Below, piece by piece: positions 10,435-21,203 of a DNA stretch of 64,000 nt (positions are counted from its first letter, which is position 1; every line of letters begins with the position of its first letter). The stretch covers positions 694,612-758,611 of the forward strand of contig ONZQ02000017.1 in assembly GCA_900312665.1 (NCBI GenBank), read 5' to 3'. The notes under the pieces are model-generated. The model made no database searches, had not been told where the DNA came from, and saw only the letters and a program-made list of their open reading frames with translations. Both the position numbers and the translations under genes were made by a program. The DNA comes from Cephalotrichum gorgonifer. Taxonomy: Eukaryota; Ascomycota; Sordariomycetes; Microascales; Microascaceae.

Positions 10435-11587
10435 ATAATTAGAGCGACTATTATAAATATATTTAATATAATAAGCAGAGTTATCAGATATCTGATATTT
10501 CAGCTTCTTATAATAGCAAGAAGTATAAGATATATCAGAATCGATATCTCATATAGCTATATGATTAGCAAGACTAAGTTGCTAGAGATATTTATAAGAA
10601 TTCTGACCCTGGTAATTAGATATAATTTCATTTATTATAAAGAAAAGAGAGGAGAAAGGAAGAAATCTATAAGATCAAGTAAAAAGAGGAATGATCACTT
10701 TATAGGCCTTTAAGGATAAAGGATAGGGAGAGAGGGAATCGTATTATAAAATGAACATTCCTTGATACTTATGATCATATATGAGGCAATAGCAACAGAC
10801 AGAATCACAGATATATATATAAGGGAGAACCAATCAGAGATAGACCACTGGATCAGGATAATCTATAATCCAGAAAAGATCATTAGATTATAATAATCCT
10901 ATAATCCGATATCAAAGAAGGATTATATCAGACTACGATCCTAAGGAAGACTATTACTATATAAGCTATACTCTTTACTATATAATTAGTTATCTTTTCT
11001 TTCCTAAGATAGTAGTCAATCTACAGTCATTCTACAGATAGATACTCAGTTTACCTTGATGACAAGTCCCTTCCCTGAAGGTACTTGTACAATATGACTA
11101 CAACTTACACGATACTGTAACATTCGGAACTCACTTCTTAACCGGAACCCCGGCCTCACAGACCTTTGTAAGCCTATTACGATTCAGATCATAACACCTG
11201 AGATAATAAAGGCTATCTCAGTGCCCTATATGAGGGCTGGGTAAGATCCTAATCTATCTCAGGAAATAGAATATAGGATTATATTATATAAAATCATTTT
11301 CCAGTTCTCTCTTCTCAGTATCTAATCATCTTGCTAAGTCTGGCCCTCTGTAGTTCTATTAGCCCGAGGGTCGGATACATCATCAGGATCTTATACCTTT
11401 CTGTAGTTCTATTGGCCCAAGTTGCAAGGGTCATATAAGGATCTCTTTAGCCGAAAATAGAGAAGTACTTTCAGAATTCACCTTGTTGAAATGAGATATC
11501 TTGGGAAATCACCCTATAAATATAGGACTATTTCTGTCCAGCCACTCTCTGTCTTTGTAATGGATATGCTAGACAGTTCTCTCCTAG
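10435..11587. other. AT-rich decayed repeat DNA, possible solo-LTR remnant at 11116-11587
   Basis: Up to about 11090 the stretch is AT-rich with no recognisable product; the open frame at 10411-10713 starts inside the LTR and shows no domain. From 11116 (TGTAACATTCGGAAC) the sequence looks LTR-like. It has two near copies of CTGTAGTTCTATT(A/G)GCCC (about 11350 and 11402), a CTATAAATA box near 11515, and it ends close to the 5S-like sequence. I could not find a target duplication, so the solo-LTR reading is tentative. Confidence 0.4.
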
Positions 11588-11695
11588 TAATACGGAACCC
11601 CACTTTTTTGTGAGAATGGACCCGACCTATAAGACTTAGAAGCGCTAGACTAGTAGTTGGGTCGGTGACGACCAGCGAATACCTGGTGTTGTATG
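11588..11695 (+). pseudogene. 5S rRNA pseudogene (3' half conserved)
   Basis: 11639-11695 is identical to the last 57 bases of the 5S gene at 14108-14225 except for one base (ATACC for ATCCC). Upstream, 11588-11638 aligns only weakly (TACGGAACC against TACGACC, GGACCCG against GGTCCCG, CTATA against CTATA) and is about 10 bases short. The downstream T-run is interrupted. It directly abuts the transposon block. Confidence 0.7.
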
Positions 11696-11784
11696 TCTTC
11701 TCTTTTTGCTTCCTTCTGTTTGTAGATGTGCTATGTATCTATTTCTAGGCTGTGTTTCAGAGAGATTTGTTCAGGGAGCGAGGC

Positions 11785-13690
11785 TCAGTTCCGTTTTGCC
11801 TTACCCCTGATAAAGTCCGACGCACGCTCCGCCACCGCATACAAAGTCGCCGTCAGATGGCCGGAGAACTGAGTAGGGAGAACCGAGGCGTCAACGACCC
11901 TCACGTTCGCCGTGCTGTAAATGCGTAGCTCCGGGTCTACCACGCCACCAAGATCCCTCGCCATCATGGAGGCCGTACCGAGGGGGTGGAAGTTCGGGCT
12001 CACTACAAATGCGCGTTAGTACATTTGGGATTTCGATAGTAAGGGGGGGAGAGGCACTCACGCGCCGCACGGTGGAAAGACTCCCACTCCTCCTCCGTCG
12101 CATCTTCGGGCAAGACGTCGGGCCCGGGAACTACCTGCCCGGACACGGAGCCGGCAATAGGCTGCGAGGCCCAGAACTTCCGGACGAGCTTCCCCGCCGC
12201 CACCGACGCCTGCAGGTCGAAGTCCACGAGGTTATACCGCGGGTCGATGGCCGGGTCGTCGATCGCGTCGGCCGAGCGGAGGTGCACGCTCCCCCGCGAG
12301 AACGGGAGCAGGTTCCAGTACGCCGAGCCGAAGACGGGGGTGTCGCCGTTACCCAGCCCCGCGTTCGCGGCGCCCATCGATATGACCTCGGCCAGGGTGA
12401 CGTTCTTCTTGAAGATGAGGTCGTGCTGGAGGCGGAGCTGCGTCTCGACGGCGGCAGGGTCGAGGGCGCCCTCGCCGGAGGCGTCCACGATGGCCTGGGA
12501 CCACGACGAGAGGCTCTCGCGAGTGGAGGCTTCTACGGCGGGCAGGTCGTCGCCGAAAAGGTCGGCCGCTGTGACGAAGGCTTGGAATTGGGTGCTGGAT
12601 GCTTCGAAGTTGGCAATCCAGGCCTGGACGGTGTTCGTTTGGTCGATGAGGTTCTCGCCCACACCTGGGAGGTCGACCACGAGGTCAATTCCCAGGGACT
12701 TGAGGATCCTGATGCCCAACATGATTAGAATACCGGAGGGCGGGACAGAACGGGAGGACCATACCTTGGGTTGCCAATGCCGGAGCCCTCTAGCACCAGA
12801 GGCGTCCTCAGAGCTCCAGCAGATACGACGACTTCCTTCTTCACAGCCAGGGTCTTTGTCTTCCCATCTGGAGTCAGGTACTCGACACCATTAGCAGTAA
12901 TGCCCTTCTTAGGCGGCCGGCCGCGTTTCTCAGCCCAGGTGATACGCTTTACGGTACCCTGGATAATCTTGATGTTCCGCCGTTGCTCGATGGGGTAGTA
13001 GTTCGCCCGCGCCGAGTCCCACCGGATATCCTGCTCCGGGTCCACGGTTGAAGGCGAAACCGAGAACCCGTGGACGCTCCCGCTGTTCAGGTCTAGATTA
13101 TGCTCGAAACCGAGACCCTCCCAGGTCTGGGTCACATTAGGGCTGAACGAGGTGTTTTTGACCGTGGAGGGATACCCCGTGCGAACGTGCCCTTCGAACC
13201 CATGGTAGTCTTCATCGTACGTCGCGCCAGCGGCGATCTGCGCCTCAGTAGGAACGGTGAACAGCTCCGACCTCTTGTAGTACGGCAGCAGGGCCTCCCA
13301 GTTCCACCCCGGATTCCCGAGGTCCTCCCACGCGTCGAACTCCGCCGTGTTGCCGCGGATGTACGTCATGCCGTTTATCAAGCTCGTCCCACCCCATCCC
13401 TTGCCGGCAGCCAGCTTGCGTGGCTTCCCGTCCGGCCCCGGCGGGCCCTTCAGGTCGTAGCTCCAGTCGACGTGCGTGCCCTGGACCTGGTACCACCCGT
13501 CCAGGGTGTAGACGAGGGGGTTGTCACGCTCGTCGCCGCCGGGCTCGATGACCGCGACGGTCACGGACGGGTCCTCCGAGAGGCGGTTTGCGACTACGAG
13601 TCCGCTCGTGCCCGCGCCGATGACGACGAAGTCGACGGGCTTGGCTAGGGCGGCGGCGGCGGCGCACGTCACGAGTGTGATTGGCCTCAT
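11785..13690 (-). CDS. Secreted GMC-family FAD oxidoreductase (glucose oxidase / aryl-alcohol oxidase type)
   Basis: Three exons, complement of 11785-12002, 12062-12708 and 12765-13690, give 596 residues. Intron 1 (12709-12764) is GTATGG...CAG and intron 2 (12003-12061) is GTGAGT...TACTAAC...GTAG; both restore the GMC frame exactly. Residues 1-17 form a signal peptide, so export is likely. The FAD Rossmann motif is GAGTSG (about 25-30), GMC signature 1 is near GKGWGGTSLINGMTYIRG and signature 2 near SAGALRTP-SGIG. The active-site pair is His in NFHPLGTA and His in SGHLTATL. N-glycosylation sites NTS and NVT are present. Family enzymes oxidise alcohols or sugars and reduce O2 or quinones; the substrate cannot be read from sequence. 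It is separated from the transposon block by about 90 bases plus the 5S relic. Confidence 0.93.
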
Positions 13691-14107
13691 GATTCCTGTT
13701 GTTTTGATTGAGCCGGGGTAGAAGACACGCCGATGCAGGGGTCGAAAATACGAGGAGCCGGTGTGTCTTACGCCCAGATGTAGATGCGTCTATCTTCAGG
13801 GGGAGCTCTGTGGGAGCTGGTCTTGACGCCCTATTAACTCTTCCCGGGTTTTGGGGGGAAGATGGATTAAAATCTCATACGATCTGACGGTGCCGCGAAG
13901 CACGCAGAAGGGGCTTGTCCACGGGAGGGATTTGGAAGGATTCCGTCCCGTGTAACGTTTCCCCACCACCACACCGACAAGCTGGGTGGTGATCGGCGAA
14001 TCCGGTGTTATACATACTCGAACACACCTTCAATGTATTTCAACACCACCACACCCTTCCTACTCATGAAGAGGCCTTGATATTCTCGACACCAAACTCT
14101 AACAAGC
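13691..14107. other. Intergenic region: GMC gene promoter side and 5S upstream region
   Basis: No coding frame is supported. It includes the presumed upstream region of the minus-strand GMC gene and the 5' flank of the 5S gene. No specific binding site was recognised. Confidence 0.6.
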
Positions 14108-14225
14108 ACATACGACCATAGCTCGCGGAAAACTGAGGGTCCCGTCCGCTCCCCTATACATAAACCGCGAAGCGCTAGACTAGTAGTTGGGTCGGTGACG
14201 ACCAGCGAATCCCTGGTGTTGTATG
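14108..14225 (+). rRNA. 5S ribosomal RNA
   Basis: 118 nt. It starts ACATACGACCATAG, the standard filamentous-ascomycete 5S start, and ends TGTTGTATG. Bases CATACGAC near the 5' end pair with GTTGTATG at the 3' end (helix I). The 3' half, with AGTAGTTGGGT, GGTGAC and CAGCGAATCCC, is the conserved loop and helix region carrying the internal polymerase III promoter. A single dispersed copy is usual in Pezizomycotina, where 5S genes are not in the rDNA unit. Transcription by RNA polymerase III is inferred from the terminator that follows. Confidence 0.93.
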
Positions 14226-14232
14226 TTTTTTT
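14226..14232 (+). terminator. RNA polymerase III T-run terminator of the 5S gene
   Basis: Seven T residues directly after the 5S 3' end, the usual Pol III stop signal. Confidence 0.85.
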
Positions 14233-14689
14233 GTCTTTTTGGCCTTCTGAAGCGCCGGGTTACGGATGCCCCGGAGAAGCGACCGTAGCGTGATGCCGCT
14301 ATGGTTCGTTTGTACAGGGTGGTGGCCAGTGACTGCAGTCGATCGTGGCCACTGCTCACTCGGCGCTAAAGTGGACGGGATGCTTTTGCGACAGGCTTTC
14401 AATCGACCGGTCGGGCGATACTATGATTTTCTTTCCTATCTTTGGATTTCTAATTTCTCAATTACCATAACATTCCTTCCTAATCTTATCTTTTGTCTTT
14501 TGTCAGATCCTGGATACAGGTCTGTTGCTGCTTCATCCTTCGGTGGCGGATTTCAAGCATCCAGTACCCAACTTACACCCCGCTCCCCAGCAGGCCACAC
14601 GTTTAATACCGCATTAACTAATACCGGGGGGGACTGTGGACCCCGAACAGCTCCTCTGTATCATTCCTGTACTAGTTATCCAACAATTT
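14233..14689. other. Intergenic, nothing recognised
   Basis: Between the 5S terminator and the stop of the next minus-strand gene. It contains T-rich patches but no supported gene. Confidence 0.6.
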
Positions 14690-15549
14690 TCAGCCGCATT
14701 CTTCCTCACACCGCCTCTTAATCTCAGCAACACCCTCCCGGAACAGCAACGTAGCGTAAATCTTATGGAGGGTGAGCAGGAAGTCCGGCTTCAGCGCCTT
14801 ATCCACCGCCGGATTGCAAGACATATGCTCAAGATGCACCGTCACAAGCTCCTCATCACCACCACCTGCTCGCTCCTCGCCCTTCAGCCGTCTCGGTCTC
14901 GAGACGCGGAATCTATGGACGCCCGCAAACTGCCCCTTGTCCGTCCCGAAAACAAAATCGACGTGGCTGCCTTCGTCAGAGGAGGAGGGCGAGATTCCAG
15001 AGGCGTTCTGATCTACTAGCCGGATGCTACTGATCTGGAAAGCACCGAAGAGTACTGAATGGACCGGGGGTAGCTGGTCCGTTGGAATTTCGGACAGAGA
15101 CCATATGGGACGCCCCTCAGCCCCAGCGACAGCATCGATTTCTACCGCCGAGTTTAGTGCTTGCCTCATCACTGGGACGGAGAAGAATCCATACTTGAGA
15201 AACTAACGAGTCTTTTTCCTACTAATCGTAGCAAGAGCCGCTCGGGCGAGAGTGTATAACCGCCAAAGAAGCCGCTGACGAACCTGGCTAGCAAATCCTC
15301 GTCGCTGGTATTCCGTAGCGGTCTCGGTATCGTCAAGGTGGCAGCATAGCTGTCAGCGACATCCTGGTGCCCTCTCGGATTCACCAGCTCTTTCACGGAC
15401 GCAGAGTCCTTGAAGGATTGTGGAATACTGTCGGAGAAGGTTATCCGCATGGGTCCCGCAGTCCGCTGGCGAACCATAAAGGCCCAGGACCCGACTACAG
15501 TGGCTCCCAGCACAGCAGTTGCTGTGCCCACAGCTCGAGGGAAGGACAT
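14690..15549 (-). pseudogene. Fungal protein of unknown function with probable frameshift
   Basis: Two frames belong together. The upstream part starts at ATG 15549 (an alternative ATG lies at 15600), has a hydrophobic N-terminal segment, then IPQSFKD, VNPRGHQD and an FVSGFFGG-PER motif, and runs to about 15204 (LVGKRLVSF). The downstream part, from about 15203 to the stop at 14690, opens with FLKYGFFSVP and holds a WSLSEIPTDQLPPVHSVLFGAFQ motif and a cysteine-rich end. From memory, the order FFGG-PER then LPPxHSVLFG is shared by a group of uncharacterised fungal proteins. No normal intron joins the frames in phase: the only GT...AG pair is 29 nt. Loss of one base near 15195-15206 explains it better. 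It could be a pseudogene or a sequence error, or an unusual splice may exist. Confidence 0.6.
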
Positions 15550-15692
15550 TTCGATGATGGGCAGTAAAATCAGAAAGCTGTTGCTATAGAATGAATCCAC
15601 AGGAACCCATTCCTCTATTTATAGACTCTTTCTTTTGGCCTCATCTCGGATATTGTCATAGAGTGAAGCTATTTGACTGGGGGAGAGAAGCT

Positions 15693-15812
15693 GATATTCG
15701 CCAAGCCGGCTGCTCCCGGATTTGCCCGCAAAAGGCTGGTCACCTGCCCACCACATTACGACGTGGCTAGTAGTTGAGTCAGTGATGACCTGCGAATCCC
15801 TCGTGTTGCACG
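15693..15812 (+). pseudogene. 5S rRNA-like pseudogene
   Basis: 15764-15812 matches the 3' half of the 5S gene with about 10 changes (CTAGTAGTTGAGTCAGTGATGAC and TGCGAATCCCT remain recognisable), followed by a T-run at 15817-15823. The 5' half is only vaguely alignable, but a 5S-length start would fall at about 15693. Helix I pairing is lost, so function is doubtful. Confidence 0.6.
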
Positions 15813-15823
15813 GGTATTTTTTT

Positions 15824-16550
15824 CTCATTTTTTTGCCTTCTTCTCCTCCATGATTTTGTCTTGGAATTCCCGCTCTGGGTCGGGCTCTTTGTTGGTCGAA
15901 GTAATATCAATTGGCGGGAGGGGCAGTTCGGGCTGACTGTCGGAACCAGCTGGTATTGGACCGGGTGGTGCGTGTGTCCGCCGGAGCGGAGCCCGGAGCC
16001 GGGCTCCTGAACAAGAATCAATACCCGCCCCAACGCTGGCTCTTACACCATTCACAATTCAGATTTGCTCGTTCATTTGATTCTATTTACGTAACATCAT
16101 CGCAGGGGCTCGGCAGGTAGAGAGGTAGGATCTTTCTATTCTCGCTCAACTCAAGTGGTGATATATCCCATTTTCCCCCGTCTCCCGCCATTCCCCGAAT
16201 AGAAATATCCCCGATAAAACTCCATCCATATTCTCCTGATCCCATTATATCCCTTCCATGCACATCCCACTCCAAGGAGAAGAGAAGAAAAACTCGATCC
16301 GATATCCCTCGTCCAGCCTCTCGTACAAAGAACGCGGTCGTTAAGACCAGAGCCACAGTGGCCGCGTTTCCCACCTTCGGCCGTCCCCTTGGTGTCTGTC
16401 GTCGAATGGTCACTGCTAACAATGGCTGCCCCCCCGCCACCAGCAACACTCACAGGCCGAACCTTCGTATAATCGTACACCACCCAAATGGTCTTCTACA
16501 GAACTTACCATTCCCTGACCATCCCTCACAAGAAGCCGCTGCCGTGTTGT
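15824..16550. other. Intergenic / 3' flank of the transcription factor gene
   Basis: No gene is supported. Short open frames here lack family features. Confidence 0.55.
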
Positions 16551-19239
16551 CTACCATGGATTCCCGATATTCGTCCCAATCGTCGGGTAGCCCAGTGAAG
16601 ATAGGCCCCCCTGTTCCTGAGACATGCTGTCGGCAAACATGTCCCAGTCCATCGGACCCATGTCCAGGACCCCGCCAAACGCGATATCTCCCGTGCCGAG
16701 TCCATCCAGTGTCGGGGCCCCGGCCCCCGACGTCGTCGGAAGCCACTTATTCACCCCCCTATCCTGGCCCATTCCGCCGGCCGCAGGACTTTGCGCCTTC
16801 ATGCTCGAGGGAGTCGCCGAGTCTGGTATGCGGCCCCCAGGGAACGTCTTCGTCAGCTCCTGCACGCAGACCGGCACCGTCACAGGCAACCCCTGCTCAG
16901 CCAGCGCCTTCGCCCGTCCCTTCCACGCCCTGATGACGAATGCCCGCAGCGTGACGTGCTGCCGCTGAGTCATGTCGTAGATCTCCTGGTGGTACCGGTA
17001 GACGATATCAATCCCCGTCCAAGCCCGGTCCGCGAGTGACCCTGTGGGGCGGTGCATGAGCTGGCCGACCAACGCCGTGAACAGGTCGACCTGGAAGTGC
17101 AGCTTGTGGTGCCACATGAACCCGTTACTCTCGAGGAGGTCGAATAGCTCGCCGCTGCTCGCCAGGCTGCTTATCCCCATCCGGAATAGGTTGTCCCGGA
17201 CGGTGAATACTTCCACGCCGTACTCGGGCCGCTCCGTATACGGCACTAGCGTGTCGCGCATCTTCTCCATCAATATCCCCGGCAGCGCCCACGCCACGGT
17301 ATGCGCCGGCCCCGCATTAGGATCGATATACTTATCCCGGAGTTCCATCAGTTCCTCCTCAAATGCGTCAACAACCTTGTTATACTTCCCAGCGGGCGAC
17401 GGAACTGCCAGGATCTCATCGGCCATACCTCCGACTTTAGACTGGTGAGCAGCCATGTCGTGTCCGATAATTGCCGCTTCGAAGCCCGGATTGTCTCGGT
17501 GCCACTTTATGATAAACGCCCAGATCGTGCACATGAGGAGGCTGAACCCCATCTCCGTCGGGCCCTCGCGGTCCTGTATGGGCTCCGTCTGACCGGGAAA
17601 TAGTTCGGCGTCGTTTAGGTTTCGTGGCATCTTGGTCGTCCAGTGGAGCGATATGACCGAGTAGCTCAGCCCAGACATGAGGGCCAGCGCCGAGTCGTGC
17701 ATGACTAGATTCCACCACAACCGCCTGCGCATTTCCGTCTCAAAGGGTGCCAGGTTTAAACTTTCGCCGTCCCGGTGAAGCCCCATCTTCTGTGCAATGC
17801 GGACGCAGACCCCGCTGAGGATCCACGCCGCATGTTTATCTCGGCGACCCTGTAGAGATACCTGTCATTGTTCGGAAGCATCAGTATTGGCTCGTGTCTC
17901 AGTCCCGGCGAGGAAAGAACCTGGGAGGTCAAGGCAACCCTGGGGATAGGAGAAGAAGAAAGAAAAGGGGGTGGGGTGTTCACGAACAAGATAGAGCACC
18001 AGAGCTTGCAGGATGCATAAATCATACGTCGACATGAAGTGGGCTTCCATCAAGGCCGCCCGCACACCCGCAGAAAACTTCTTCAGCGCAGATTCGCGTG
18101 ACATCCCCAGCATCTGCCGGCACTCAGAGTCGTTTAGCGAGAAGACGCCCATGTTGAAGATGGCAAACAGGAGCGGTTTGTAGTTCGGGGGAACATTCCA
18201 CGTGCCACTAGCGGCCTCCACTATGTGCGGCTGTACTGATGGCGCATGTATTACCTTGACCAAGGGGTTGACCCTCTCGAGGAATATCTGCCAGAGGCGG
18301 AAGGCGTGCACCGGTTCGGGGTAGGTATCACAGATACTTAGGCTGGCATAGTCGCCTAGTAGGAGGTCGCTCGCATCGTCTTCGGGGGTCACGGCCTCGG
18401 ACGCAACAGTGCTGTGGTCTTCGAACTCGTCACTGTCGATAATCTTGCGCATTTCCGCGAGCTGTGAGATGGGGTAAGCGACGTCCAAGTTAGCGTTTAC
18501 TCCGCCTAGTTGGTGATGCCGGTGCCATCAAGGGGGTATAGTAGGGTTTGCAAGGTCGGGATCATCATACCTCGTCATGAATAGAAGTCCACACAACGCT
18601 GTCCACATATCGAGTGCTGCCATCTTCGACGACGACCTTTCCCGCTGGCGGCCAAGCTGACGGCTCGGCGAAGGCAGTGTTGCCTATAAACGCAGGGTCG
18701 GACGGATTGGTGAGGTTACCGCCGGGAGTTTCGCCCGACGCCGCGGAGGCGTAGCTTTTAAGTAATTCCTCGCACCGGGCGAGTCGTTCTTGCAGGTCTT
18801 GGTTTGGGCGGCGACGCTTGCGAGCGGGAGCAGGCGTACTGGGGGTGCACCTTACGTTGCCCTATAGGGGTTCGGTTAGAAGAGTCGCGAGTGTGTGCTT
18901 GCTTACTACCTTGCTTGGGTGGGGGCGATTGTGTGATCCCAGAAGTGAGTGTCGGTGGGGGTGGACGGGAGCTGAGAAGCGGGTCTCTATCGCAGATCCG
19001 AATACGAGTACGAATACAAGACTGGGCGGGGCGGGCCAGGGCATCGGTGCCGAACGCAACGAAAGAGGGTTTACACGTACCTTGACGCAGTTTGAGCAGG
19101 GGGTATTCCTGTCGCACTTGATTTTCCTGTGTTGGCAGAGAACGCACGCGAGAACCCTTTGCGCCTTCGTGGACGCAGGTGTCGCCGCCGAGGCGGGGGT
19201 TGCGCCCGAGTCGGGGGTGAAACCGCCAGAGGCACTCAT
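16551..19239 (-). CDS. Zn2Cys6 fungal-specific transcription factor
   Basis: Four exons, complement of 16551-17861, 17988-18461, 18571-18861 and 19081-19239, give 744 residues. The first intron (18862-19080) splits the zinc cluster and splicing restores it: CVLC at residue 32, then KC, PC, SNC and a last Cys after VKGNVR, fitting CX2CX6CX5CX2CX6C. This binuclear cluster binds CGG half-sites in family members. A Gln/Arg-rich linker follows (about 60-90), then a fungal_trans middle domain including HAAWILSG, RIAQKMGLHRDG and FETEMRRRLWW (about 320-360). The C-terminus is Gly/Met-rich. The third intron's donor (GTTCGT at 17987) is non-standard and its ends are the least certain. Target genes are unknown; the GMC and unknown genes downstream on the same strand are candidates by position only. 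Confidence 0.88.
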
Positions 19240-21203
19240 TCTCTAGGGCTGCCTGGCATGTACCGAGATGGTCGTGAACAGTACCGGAGGTTGAGCGCGG
19301 CCGACACCGCGCAATGGCTGGCTGAAACCAGGGTTTTGACTCCCGCACGATGACCGGCGTCGTGAGGAGTAAGAGGCGGGGCGCAAGAGATTCAACCGTC
19401 GACTCGGATGCCACGGGAATTCCAAGGCGCGTAGCTTTTGGCCAGAAAACCTGCAGGGAAGGAAGCTTGGTGTTTATAGAATGGAATAGTAAGAGATATT
19501 GATCGGGAAAGACCTGGAGCGTTTGGAACTAAGCCTGTGCAAGTGGCCTCGGCCGTGAATATATGTATGATGGCGGGGTTAAGGACGACCAGGTCTTGGT
19601 GAAATGGACGGAATCTTATATCTTAGATGAAAGGGTAGGTAGCTGATTAAGAAAGGAGAAGAATAAAGAGGGATTATCTCAGAGAGCCACGAGGCTTAAT
19701 GTCGGAGAACTGTTGCCCCTAGAGGTCAAGATGCGAGCGTGGGAGAGAAGTGGCGACGATGGGAAAATATGCGGTGCAAGGCCAAGGACCGTGACACGTT
19801 AAGTTGACGTCGGGGCGGCTGAATCAAGTATTCATGGGGGTTTGTGGGATAGTAGGTGGACAGCTGCTTGCAGCTGACAAAGGTGGCCAATCAGAGGCAG
19901 TTCTATCCGAGTATCGGTCCGGCTGCAAAGCTAACTATTGCTGTGCCGCGCCACTGGTATGATGGAACTAACCAAGGAAGATAAGCTCGGGACGGACTGG
20001 GTCTAAAGGAGTGGGCGGGCGAGCAATACTTGTACGAGTAAGGTTTTGTGTCAATACCTCACACAGTTCATTCTGTGAACATGGGGAGTACCCATTCACG
20101 TAAAGTACAACCTGGCAACAATACTCATTGCCCTAGGCACCAACCTTACTCGCCTTGAGGGATAACTACCGAGTACTTGTACAAGTATGTGGCTTCAGTG
20201 GCTGCTGACTAGATCGCCCCCATTGGACCTGACTCGCATGTGCCGCTGGGCGGAATTCCGACCAACCCGGAGACATTACATACGCGTCCCCCCAGCTGGC
20301 AGCTGGCCGGCCAGCAATCATTAATTCGGCTGCCTAGTCGTCTGTTGTCAATATTATTGGGGGGCTATGCCATTAATCTCGGATCATGATGTCTCCGGGA
20401 GCTCGGAGGGATCGGCCTCCTCTGAACTTGGAATAAACAAGAAGAGCCATCCATGTAGGTATTTTTTTATGGGTGGTGGGGGCCAAGGGCCGGCATGGAG
20501 CCAACGCCAAGCATCTGCTGCGGACGACCGGAGACATATCCAAAGTTCCGCTCGCTGACACTTGGACTCAAAAAGCCCCTTTTCACATGTGTGTGAATAG
20601 TTGAATAGCGCCTACCCTTTGAGTTGCACGTGCTCGTACTCGTACTCGTGTTCGTACTCAAGTTCCGAGTACGATGTACAACCTATGAGGAGTACAGACA
20701 TTAAAGCCCGCTCCCCCCATGGGAAATCCCCGGCAGTTCAGGTCCACATTCTCCATCTGTACTAACACTTTAAATGAATTAGCGCGACTCTATGTTTATT
20801 GTCGATGCCAATGGCTGCGAATTGGGACTGCTGGTCATGTCGTCTTTGACGATCCTTAGTAATAGTGGGGCTGATGTGTCAGCATTGCCGGTTCCAGAGC
20901 CCATGGCTACACTTGTAATTGAAAGCCTGAGACTGGACGGGGTGATCCTCGGCTAAGCGAGCTTCCCCACGTTTGCGACAACGGAGCAGAGACCCTTGCA
21001 CCATGCATCATTTTTTTTCCTGGAGAAGTACTTCGAGGAATGACGATCGTGAGTCGCAGCTCAATCACACCCCCGCATACTCTCTTTGGCTTGCGAACCG
21101 TTCTCGAGCTCGGTCCCAGGAATAGGACTCCTATCCCCATAAAAGAGGAGACTCGGTTACTTTTAGGGCCATTCAATTCAACGTCTCCAGATCTCTTGCC
21201 AAG
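19240..21203. other. Intergenic, divergent upstream region of TF and homoaconitase genes
   Basis: About 2 kb with no supported gene. It contains GTACTTGTACAAG-type motifs near 20028 and 20170, and a CGTACT-rich run at 20633-20690 that is partly self-complementary (CGTACTC against GAGTACG). A pyrimidine/purine patch lies at 20460-20475. Confidence 0.6.

Noticed and set aside
11116..11602. Defined solo LTR with exact ends
   Set aside because: Terminal inverted TG/CA and target duplication could not be fixed, and the right end overlaps the 5S-like sequence; kept only as a tentative remnant.
12009..12728. 239-codon plus-strand frame
   Set aside because: Exact mirror of GMC exon 2, whose frame carries the family motifs; GC-rich codon use opens the opposite strand.
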